From Rhodobacter sp. TJ_12 (GTDB lineage: Bacteria > Pseudomonadota > Alphaproteobacteria > Rhodobacterales > Rhodobacteraceae): a stretch of 64,000 nt of DNA. Positions 18,725-26,132 of the stretch are shown here, one piece after another. Made by a program: the position numbers and the translations under genes. Location of the stretch: assembly GCF_020023995.1 (NCBI RefSeq), contig NZ_NRRD01000020.1, positions 1 to 64,000 of the forward strand, given 5' to 3'. The notes under the pieces were generated by a model. It was not told the DNA's origin. It ran no database searches and saw only the letters and a program-made list of their open reading frames with translations. Within the stretch, counting starts at the first letter, position 1; each line of letters begins with the position of its first letter.

Positions 18725-20476
18725 TCAATCCATCTCGGCAATATGGCGCAGTTTGGAGCGCGAAACGGGCAGGGCATCGCGGTCTTGCGGGCTGAGCCCC
18801 TGTGCACCAAGTGCTGCGATCTGGGCGGCGCGGTCGTGCAGGCGGCGGCGCAGATCGGCGGGCAGGGCATATTCGCCCTCCGCCTCTTGCAAAACCAGAT
18901 CGGGATAGTTTGGCGCGCCGGGGAATTCGCTCGCCCAATGTGCCGCGAATTGCGCCAAAAGCGCATCAAGCGCCTGTATCTCGGTCAGGAAGCGGCGCAT
19001 CCGATGCTGACGGAAGTCGAAATCCTCGACCAGGGTTTCGCCTGCCTGCGCGCCGAAATCGCCCAAAAGCGTGATCGTTTCGGGGCGCATTTGCAGGTTC
19101 AGCCCACCTTCTTTTTCGGTCAGGTTCACGGTGACGATGCGTTCACGAAAGCCCGTGAGGACCGATTGCAGCGAATCTTGCCAATCCTTGGCCGAGGCAA
19201 ACAGCGCGCCAACGAAACCGCCCAACCCGGTCACCGGATGGGTGCGCAAGGCGCGGCCCGCCTTTGTGGAGGTGGGCAGATCGATCCGGCCGGCATGGGC
19301 GTCGTCGGGTCCGGCGCGCTCGGCGTCATAATCGGCCAGCGCGATCCCGAAGGTGGGGCGCAGCGGCAAGAGCGCGTCAAAGAAATGCACCGGGAAATTC
19401 GACGACAGCCCGCCATCCGAAAACAGGCACCGCCGCAGCCGCGCCTCGGGCGGGGCGTTTTTCAGCGTGTAATCGATCCGGTAAAGCGGCACCGCCGAGA
19501 TCAGACCGGGAAAGGACAGGCTCATCCGCGCCAGCACCACCACGGGCAGCGCCTCCATGCGGAAGTAATGCAGACGCCGCGCGCCTGCGTGCCAATGATC
19601 TTCGACCGGGCTTGTGGCGGCGACCATCGCATCCACCACCCGGTCAGGGAAAATGCGGCGGAACTCGTCTTCGTCAAAGGCGTGCAGATTGCTACGCATC
19701 GGCAGCACATAGGGGCGCCGGGTGGTGATATCCGTGGTCATGGTCTGCACGGTGATGCCACGCGCGGCCAACATTTCGGTGGTCAGCGGTCCGCTTTCCG
19801 GGGCAAGCCCGGCAATCTCGTCCAGCCGCTGGGTCATCCAATCCGACAGCGCGCTGTTTTCGGGGTAACCCGCTTGGCTGCGTCCAGAGCACAGCCCGTA
19901 ATCAAGACCCGGCAGCACGTCTGTGATCTGGCGTTTGATCTCAAGCCCCACGCCGATCAGCATCCCGGCGATCAGCGCCACAAGCCCGATCAGCAGCCAG
20001 CCCCAGACCACGGTGGACGAGGCGAAAAGCGCCAGCACCACGATCACCGCGCCCGGAACCGCGCCTTTGGCCATTTCCCGCGGATAGCCGCGCATCAGTG
20101 CCCAAACCAGCCCAAGCGGGGTTTTCCAGTCGATCTTGCGGCTGTCTTGCACGGCGCCGGGCGGCAACGGTTTGGGTTGGGCCGCCAGCAACAGCCGGAA
20201 CAGGTTGGCCACCGCCGGATCGGGCTGGAATTTTTCCAGCACCGAGGTGGAAAGTTCCTCGGCCAAGGCTTCGATCTGGTCGAACCCGCCGCTGTCGCGG
20301 CCATATTCGGCCGCAGCGGCGAAAACGGCGGCAATCGCCCCTGCCGAAGTGCCCCCGACCTGCCGCAGCCGATAGGCTTGGGACAGGCGTTTGAGCGCAA
20401 GGGGATAGATCACCCCCGAGGTGATGCCGCCTTTCATCACAAGATCGCAATGGGGCAGGGCGCCGGGGTCGGTCAT
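18725..20476 (-). CDS. membrane-inserted patatin-like phospholipase, third gene of a putative defence cassette
   Basis: The 583-residue protein carries a patatin serine-hydrolase fold: oxyanion strand VMKGGITSG (13-21), nucleophile elbow GGTSAG with Ser44, and the dyad aspartate in SDGG (Asp354). Between them lie two adjacent membrane helices (about 139-178), an unusual insertion that would place the lipase at the inner membrane. The ATG at 20476 has GAAGGAG 6 bases upstream and lies 11 bases after the stop of the HNH gene, so it belongs to the same transcript. Patatins act as membrane-damaging effectors in several anti-phage systems; the order ATPase-HNH-patatin suggests that role here. A housekeeping lipase co-transcribed by chance remains possible. 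Confidence 0.85.
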   Translation of the reverse strand: MTDPGALPHCDLVMKGGITSGVIYPLALKRLSQAYRLRQVGGTSAGAIAAVFAAAAEYGRDSGGFDQIEALAEELSTSVLEKFQPDPAVANLFRLLLAAQPKPLPPGAVQDSRKIDWKTPLGLVWALMRGYPREMAKGAVPGAVIVVLALFASSTVVWGWLLIGLVALIAGMLIGVGLEIKRQITDVLPGLDYGLCSGRSQAGYPENSALSDWMTQRLDEIAGLAPESGPLTTEMLAARGITVQTMTTDITTRRPYVLPMRSNLHAFDEDEFRRIFPDRVVDAMVAATSPVEDHWHAGARRLHYFRMEALPVVVLARMSLSFPGLISAVPLYRIDYTLKNAPPEARLRRCLFSDGGLSSNFPVHFFDALLPLRPTFGIALADYDAERAGPDDAHAGRIDLPTSTKAGRALRTHPVTGLGGFVGALFASAKDWQDSLQSVLTGFRERIVTVNLTEKEGGLNLQMRPETITLLGDFGAQAGETLVEDFDFRQHRMRRFLTEIQALDALLAQFAAHWASEFPGAPNYPDLVLQEAEGEYALPADLRRRLHDRAAQIAALGAQGLSPQDRDALPVSRSKLRHIAEMD

Positions 20477-20487
20477 GGGTGTCTCCT

Positions 20488-21501
20488 TCAGCTTTGCATC
20501 GTGGCGATCCAGTGGTCGATCCACTGGCGCACCAGTTCCGAATAGGGGTGATCGGGGGCGGCCATCGCGCCAATGGCGGCAATCAGCCGGTCGCCAAAGG
20601 CTTCGATCAGCGCAGCGGCGTCGCGCGCGCCGGGATCGGGGCTTGTGTGCAGCCGCGCGGCGATCTCATCGGCCTCAAGGATCATCTGTTCCAGCACGGC
20701 CAAATGACGCAAGACACGGGTGCGCGCCTGCACCAGGCCCAGCCGGTTCAGCCCATACACTTGGATCGATACCGCTCCGCGCGCCGAGACATGGGGCGGC
20801 GCCGCATCGGGGGCCATATCCGCCCCCGCAAGCGGCAAGGGCAGCGCATCGCTTTCGTGCGGGGCCAGCGGTGCGGGCAACACAAGGCCAAAGGGGTCCG
20901 CCGCATCAACCAAAAAACGCAAATGCGCGGCGGGATCATCGCGGCACGGGTCCAGCAGATAGGGCCGCTCTGCCGCGCTTTCGGCAAAGGGATCCGCCGA
21001 GGTGCCATAGGCGCGCGTGCCCGCAAAGACCGGAAAGGCGTTTTCCTTGCCGCTTTGCCAGATCGGTTCGCTTGCGGCCTGCAAATCGGAAAGGCTGGCC
21101 GTTTCGGGCGTGGGCAGGTGCTGGTAGCGGCGGCGGTTACAATCGATGCAAGAGGGCAAAAGATTGTCCCAATCCGCGGCGAGCCACCAGTAGCCGAAAT
21201 GGTCGGGGTCGTCTTCCACCCCGCCTTTGGGGCGGTAATGTTCAATATCAACAGGGGCTTGCGCGGCATAATCGCTTTCGCAATAGGCGCATTTTCCGTG
21301 AAAGAGACGCTCCAGCGCCAGTTTTGCGGCCTCGTCCTTATAGACCCGGAAGCCAAAGGATTTGCCACGTTTTTCGCCGGCTGCCACGCGGGCACGGGCC
21401 TTGGCCACATGGGCGGCGGCCTTGGCGCGTTCGCGCGCGGCACGGCTTTCGGGGCCGTCCATCGCCTTGGGCACAGGGCCGATGCGCTCAACCCGGCGCA
21501 T
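20488..21501 (-). CDS. HNH endonuclease, PtuB/TIGR02646-like
   Basis: The 337-residue protein has a zinc-type HNH core: C71-x2-C74, the EHYRP motif with catalytic His88, WDN with Asn113, and C118-x2-C121-N122. This is the layout of PtuB nucleases of Septu and retron Ec78 defence systems. A C-terminal region (YLLDPCRDDPAAHLRF and VYGLNRLGLVQARTRVL) continues the homology to the N-terminal part of the upstream ATPase. The start overlaps the ATPase stop by 14 bases, indicating coupled translation. By family it should cut nucleic acid once licensed by the ATPase; the target is unknown. Confidence 0.87.
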   Translation of the reverse strand: MRRVERIGPVPKAMDGPESRAARERAKAAAHVAKARARVAAGEKRGKSFGFRVYKDEAAKLALERLFHGKCAYCESDYAAQAPVDIEHYRPKGGVEDDPDHFGYWWLAADWDNLLPSCIDCNRRRYQHLPTPETASLSDLQAASEPIWQSGKENAFPVFAGTRAYGTSADPFAESAAERPYLLDPCRDDPAAHLRFLVDAADPFGLVLPAPLAPHESDALPLPLAGADMAPDAAPPHVSARGAVSIQVYGLNRLGLVQARTRVLRHLAVLEQMILEADEIAARLHTSPDPGARDAAALIEAFGDRLIAAIGAMAAPDHPYSELVRQWIDHWIATMQS

Positions 21502-23698
21502 TCTGGCCCCCTTTCAAGATCGCCACGATCCGCGCCTTTGTGGCGTCGCGCAGGGCGCGGCGGCGGCTGTCGGTCAGATGGCGCTGGGCGCGCAGGTAAT
21601 CGGCCACCGCCTCTTGTACCAGCATCGCCACCGCCGAAGGGCCGACCGGCAGCGCCCCGGTCACCTCGGCGCGAAAGCGGGCCAACAGCGCCTCTTGCTG
21701 GGCGGCACGGGCAGGGTCTGTGGTGTCCAGCCCCGCCAAAGCATCCGCCAGTTCGGCGAGGCTCGATCCGGTTTGCGGATCATCGGTGTCGTAAAGGGCA
21801 AAGAAATCCGATTTCAAAAGCTGCTCAATCGTGAGCTTGCCGACATCGGGCAGGGTGGTCAGCGCATCGACCTTCATCGGCAGGTGGCTGCCCGCCTCGA
21901 TTCCCGGAATGCGGCGCAGCACCAACACCTCGCCATCCTGCATTCCGCGCAGGCATAATGGGTCATGGGTGGTGGCGATCAGTGTCATACCGGGCAGCGC
22001 CCGGCGCAGCCCGGCCATCACCTGCACCTTCCAGCGCGGGTGCAGATGCGCCTCGATCTCATCCACCAGCAACAGCCCGCGCGCCGATTTCAGGCTGGGA
22101 AAGTGGCCGGGCGCCGCTGGGTCGATCAGCCAGCGCATCACATCGCAGGTCAGCGCCAGCATGGTGCGAAAGCCCGAGGAAACGGCATCCAGCGGGGTGA
22201 ACCGCTCGCCCGCCGCGGGGTCATTGGGATCGGGGCTTGTCACCACCATGCAGCCGCGCGCATCCCGCGCAATCCGGGCAAAGCCACCGCCCGGGCCAAA
22301 GATGAAGCGCAGCGCCTGCACCACCTCGTCAAACCGCGCTTCGGGCAGGATTTCAAGCCATTTTCCGGGGTTTGACAGCAGGTTGTCGGACCGAAACAGC
22401 GTAACGATGCCGCGTTCGGGCGCCCAGTCATGGCTGGCCTTCACGTAATGACGATAGGCCCCATAGGCAAAGACCGGCAGCCCCTCGGGCAAATGCCCGT
22501 CGGTTTCCAGCCCGCGCCGGGTCAGGCGCAGCATCACCCGGCTTTCCGCCCCCCCTGTCGCATCTTGGAAGGTCAGCCGCACCAGCCCGGTTTTGCGCGC
22601 GGCGCGGGCACTGCCCATCTGCGCGGGGTCAAGCAACAGCGCTGCGGGGTCAAGGTCCAGCGCGGCGCGGGCCGCGGGCGGGGCGAGCGTCAGCGCAATC
22701 GCCTCCAAAAGCGAGGATTTGCCCGCCGAATTTTCCCCCAAGATCAGCCGCGCTGCGGCCGGGGCATCGAACGGGGCGGGGGCGGGCAGGTCCAGATCCA
22801 GCCGTTCGATCCCCTTGAAACCTTTGATTTCGACCTTCACCAACGCGGGCGGCAGCGCATAGCCCGGCGCCGTTGCACGCTCTGGCGCGGCGCTTGGCCA
22901 AGGCGCTTTGGTCTTGATAGCAAAGCTTTCAGGGGCTTGGGGGGGCAAGCGATCGGGTGTTTGACGGCGTGCGAGATTGGCCAGAAATCCGGCGAACTCC
23001 GATGTTTGGGGGGGCTTTGTGGATGAGGCCCCTAGTGCGTCCCCCAGCGCGGTGACCGCCCGTGCCCTTGCGGCGACAAGATCGGGGCGGTTCAGCCGGT
23101 AAAGCCGCAGGGTTTCCAGCCCGCGCGGGCTGAGACCTTCCCAATAGCCATCGGGGCGGGCGCGCAGATGCGCCTCCAGATCGGCGTCAAAGGTGGGGTC
23201 CAGCAGCAGCGGCTCTTCTGCCAAGCCGCTTTCATCTTCGGCGGGCGCGCGCGGCCAGACCCCGGTGCCCGCCTGCACATAGTCTGCGTAAAGCGTGGCC
23301 GAGGGCAGCGCGGCGCGGCGCCCCGCAACCGGAAAGGCATTGCGCGGGTGGGGCAGGCAGTCGGCGCAGATCGGCAACAGGTTTTGCCAGCTATCGGCCA
23401 GCCAGCCATAGGCCAGGGTGCCCTCGGTATTGGCAAAGGGCAGCGCTTCGGAGGGCGGCCGAAACCGGAAAAGTTGCAACGTCACCTTGCGTTCGCAAAA
23501 AGCACATTTGTGATCAAACAAAACGGCGAGCGCGTCCAGCAGCTCGGGGGTCGGGGGCAGGCCGCGATCGGGCGGGCGGGTTTGCGCCCGCGCGCGCGGC
23601 TCAAGGCGCAGCCATGCCAAATAGGCGGTGCGCATCCGCGTGAATGCGGGGCCGGCAAGGGATTTGGGGGCCTGAGGCGGGCGCGGAACAAAGCGCAT
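21488..23698 (-). CDS. HNH-like/AAA ATPase fusion (PtuA-like), first gene of a putative defence cassette
   Basis: The 736-residue protein joins an N-terminal PtuB-like module (about 1-225) to a SMC/OLD-type ATPase (about 285-736). The ATPase has Walker A GENSAGKS (321-328), a signature-like DAVSSGFRTML (about 504-514), Walker B LLLVDEIEAHLHP (542-554) and the H-loop TTHDP (576-580). In the HNH part the zinc cysteines remain (C65/C68, C111/C114) but the catalytic histidine position is Arg78 (FRFRP versus EHYRP in the next gene), so the nuclease looks dead. The ATG at 23698 is chosen over one 45 bases upstream because it has GAAGG spacing and an MRxVxR start like the HNH protein. It should be the sensor or motor of the system. 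Confidence 0.87.
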   Translation of the reverse strand: MRFVPRPPQAPKSLAGPAFTRMRTAYLAWLRLEPRARAQTRPPDRGLPPTPELLDALAVLFDHKCAFCERKVTLQLFRFRPPSEALPFANTEGTLAYGWLADSWQNLLPICADCLPHPRNAFPVAGRRAALPSATLYADYVQAGTGVWPRAPAEDESGLAEEPLLLDPTFDADLEAHLRARPDGYWEGLSPRGLETLRLYRLNRPDLVAARARAVTALGDALGASSTKPPQTSEFAGFLANLARRQTPDRLPPQAPESFAIKTKAPWPSAAPERATAPGYALPPALVKVEIKGFKGIERLDLDLPAPAPFDAPAAARLILGENSAGKSSLLEAIALTLAPPAARAALDLDPAALLLDPAQMGSARAARKTGLVRLTFQDATGGAESRVMLRLTRRGLETDGHLPEGLPVFAYGAYRHYVKASHDWAPERGIVTLFRSDNLLSNPGKWLEILPEARFDEVVQALRFIFGPGGGFARIARDARGCMVVTSPDPNDPAAGERFTPLDAVSSGFRTMLALTCDVMRWLIDPAAPGHFPSLKSARGLLLVDEIEAHLHPRWKVQVMAGLRRALPGMTLIATTHDPLCLRGMQDGEVLVLRRIPGIEAGSHLPMKVDALTTLPDVGKLTIEQLLKSDFFALYDTDDPQTGSSLAELADALAGLDTTDPARAAQQEALLARFRAEVTGALPVGPSAVAMLVQEAVADYLRAQRHLTDSRRRALRDATKARIVAILKGGQNAPG

Positions 23699-23929
23699 GG
23701 CAAGGCCTTCGAAAAGGAAAAGGGCAAAACGTCGCGCGATCATAGCATATCGCGCGCGAAAATCACCTGCCGCCCAAGCATTCCGGGGCGCGTCAAGCTT
23801 TTGGTTGCATCTTTCTGCCTATGTGACCGCGAACCCTATGACCTTGGAGGAACAGGTGCGCGCCGCGCGACAGGAGCACAGAAAAATGGGCCGCGGCCGC
23901 GCTGTCTTGTTCTTTTGGGGGCAAGGTTG

Positions 23930-25666
23930 ATGCGGTCCCGGTCAGATGGGATCGGCGCGCCGGATGCTTCTTTGCCAAAAGGGGCCTTGTTTTCGTGCGA
24001 TCAGGCGGGGCTTGCACAGCTTGAACGGCTAAGCGGGCTGGGCGCTTGGGCCTATGATCCGCGCGCGGGCGCGGTTTTGGTCAGTGCGCGCGTGCGCGAT
24101 ACGCTGGGCCTGCCCGACACCACAGAGGCCACGCTTGAGGCGGTGCTGGCACGCTTGGTATCCCCGAAGGCGCGCAATCTGCTGCGAGCGCGGCTGCATA
24201 ATTTGCGCATGGCGCCGGTGCCGGGGCAGGGGGACGAAACAGACCTTGCCGCGCCTTTGCGCTTTGACACGACGATTGCCACCCCCTCGGGCAAGCTGCG
24301 CCGGGTGCGGCTGCGCGCGGAATTGCAACCCGCCCCCTGCGCGCGGGTGGTTGGCACGCTTGAAGATGTGACCCATGAAAACCGCGACCGGCAGCGGCTG
24401 TGGCGCGCGGCCAATATCGATGAGCTGACCGGGCTGATGAACGCGCGCGCCTTTCAAAACCGCCTGCACCAAGCCGTGCGCAGCGGCGAAACGCTGGCGC
24501 TGGTGCTGTTGGATCTGGATGGTTTAGCGCAGGTGGGCGATCGGCTGGGCGCGGCGCAGGCCGATGCGGTCCTGCGCGAAATCGCGGCAGGGTTGTCGGG
24601 TTTGGTGGGCGAAGATGGGCTGGTGGCGCGCCTTGCGGGCGATGAATTTATGTTGATGCGCGAAGACCCCGACCCGGATACGGCGGCGCAAAGCATGGCC
24701 ACGCGGGCCTTTGCCGCGCTGGCCGAACCGTTCAGAATTGCCGCGAGCGCGGGCTTTGCGCTGGATGCGGCGGCGGGTCTGGCGACGCGGCCCGGCGATG
24801 CGCCGGATGCCGAAGGGCTGATGCGCGCCCTGCGCGATGCCTTGTCAGAGGCGAAACGGCACGGCCCCGCGCGCGCGGCGTTCTTGCGCGGGGAAACACG
24901 CGCCCGGTTCGAAGCACGCCGCGACGCCATTGCCTTCGTGCAGGAGGCCGTGCAGGCGGGCCGCCTGCGGGCCTATTACCAGCCCAAAGTCTGCTTTGCC
25001 TCTGGCAAGATCGTGGCCTATGAGGCGCTGGCCCGGATCATGGCGCAAGACGGCACCATCAGCGGGCCCGAGCAATGGGGCCCCGCGCTGGACGATGTGG
25101 ATTGCGCGCGCCGGATCGATGCCGGGATATTGGCGGCGGTGCTGCAGGATCTGTCCACCGATGCGGCACGGCTGGGCCGCGTGGGGGTGAACTTTTCCGA
25201 ATTTAGCCTGCGCGATCCAAGCTTTGCCGACTGTTTGCTGGCCGAGATCGCCCGGCATCGCCTGTCCCCCGATTTGATCGAGCTTGAGGTGATCGAGACG
25301 GTCTTGGTGGGCGAGCGGATGGGGCCGCTTTCGCAGGGGTTTCGCACATTGCGCGCGGCGGGCATGCGCATCGCGTTGGATGATTTTGGCACCGGTTTTG
25401 CCTCGCTCTCGCATTTGCGCGACTTGCCGATCGACCGGATCAAGCTCGACAAATCCTTTGTGCTGGGGCTGGATCAAGATCCGCGCAACGCGCCGATTTT
25501 GCGTGCGATTATCGCGTTGGCACATGCGCTGGATCTGGAAACCGTGGCCGAAGGCGTCGAGACAGAGGCCGCCGTTGCCTTTTTGCGCGCGCTTGATTGC
25601 GGCGAAGGGCAGGGGTTCCATTTCGGCCCGGCGCGCCCGTTTTCCGCGCTGCCGGCTTTGGACTAA
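23930..25666 (+). CDS. PAS-like GGDEF(AGDEF)-EAL protein
   Basis: The 578-residue soluble protein has an N-terminal PAS-like region (about 20-150), a GGDEF domain whose signature reads AGDEF, and an EAL domain with YYQPKV, YEALARI, ELEVIETV, LDDFGTGFASL, DRIKLDKSF and AEGVETEA. AGDEF is tolerated in some active cyclases but may mean weak or absent synthesis; the EAL part looks catalytically complete, so a c-di-GMP phosphodiesterase is the likelier role. The ATG at 23930 is the first with an upstream AAGG and lies in the 231-base gap divergent from the ATPase fusion gene. No membrane segment is visible. Confidence 0.88.
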   Translation: MRSRSDGIGAPDASLPKGALFSCDQAGLAQLERLSGLGAWAYDPRAGAVLVSARVRDTLGLPDTTEATLEAVLARLVSPKARNLLRARLHNLRMAPVPGQGDETDLAAPLRFDTTIATPSGKLRRVRLRAELQPAPCARVVGTLEDVTHENRDRQRLWRAANIDELTGLMNARAFQNRLHQAVRSGETLALVLLDLDGLAQVGDRLGAAQADAVLREIAAGLSGLVGEDGLVARLAGDEFMLMREDPDPDTAAQSMATRAFAALAEPFRIAASAGFALDAAAGLATRPGDAPDAEGLMRALRDALSEAKRHGPARAAFLRGETRARFEARRDAIAFVQEAVQAGRLRAYYQPKVCFASGKIVAYEALARIMAQDGTISGPEQWGPALDDVDCARRIDAGILAAVLQDLSTDAARLGRVGVNFSEFSLRDPSFADCLLAEIARHRLSPDLIELEVIETVLVGERMGPLSQGFRTLRAAGMRIALDDFGTGFASLSHLRDLPIDRIKLDKSFVLGLDQDPRNAPILRAIIALAHALDLETVAEGVETEAAVAFLRALDCGEGQGFHFGPARPFSALPALD

Positions 25667-25764
25667 GCGGGCCGCCCGCACGGGCGCGGCGGGCATGGCA
25701 AAAGCCTTTGCGACCTTTGCGGGGGGCGGGGCGGGCGCGCGCTGGTTCGCGCGCCTTTCGCACC

Positions 25765-25953
25765 TTAGATCGCGCGCAGGTAAGGGGCGATGGCCGCTTC
25801 CATTTCCGCCGGGCTGACCCCGTCGCCGAACCGGTTGGCGCGGCCTTTGGCGTCCAGCACGACGCCGAAACCGGCCGCGCGCCACAGCAGCAGCGTGACA
25901 TTGCCATAGCGCGAAATTTTCGGCGGCTGGCGGGTGATTGCAGTCGAAGCCAT
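25765..25953 (-). CDS. small conserved hypothetical protein, 62 residues
   Basis: The product begins MASTAITRQPPKISRYGNVT and ends with an amphipathic helix (SPAEMEAAIAPYLRAI). The ATG has AAGGGG about 8 bases upstream, and codon choice is like that of neighbouring genes. It stands alone between two plus-strand GGDEF-EAL genes. I do not recognise a named domain, and the function is unknown. Confidence 0.6.
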   Translation of the reverse strand: MASTAITRQPPKISRYGNVTLLLWRAAGFGVVLDAKGRANRFGDGVSPAEMEAAIAPYLRAI

Positions 25954-26132
25954 GGTGATTCCCCTTGGTGGCGGCAGCAGATTGTGGCGCCAGCTTCGCG
26001 GGGCAAGGTTAACACCGGGTCAACCGTAATAACGCTTCTTTGCGCCCTGCGCGCGGTTTTCGCGCGCGGGTTCAGGGTCCGACAACCTTTTGATGCGATG
26101 CAGAAGATACCTGTAGCAACCGACATCTTGCC

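Noticed and set aside
23168-23929. Possible 254-residue N-terminal extension of the PAS-AGDEF-EAL protein
   Set aside because: It is antisense to the ATPase fusion gene and low-complexity; the ATG at 23930 with AAGG gives a normal protein.
23838-23930. 30-codon plus-strand frame (MTLEEQVRAARQEHRKMGRG...) ending at the ATG of the next gene
   Set aside because: It has no ribosome site and no known homologue; a TGATG overlap makes a leader peptide conceivable but unsupported.
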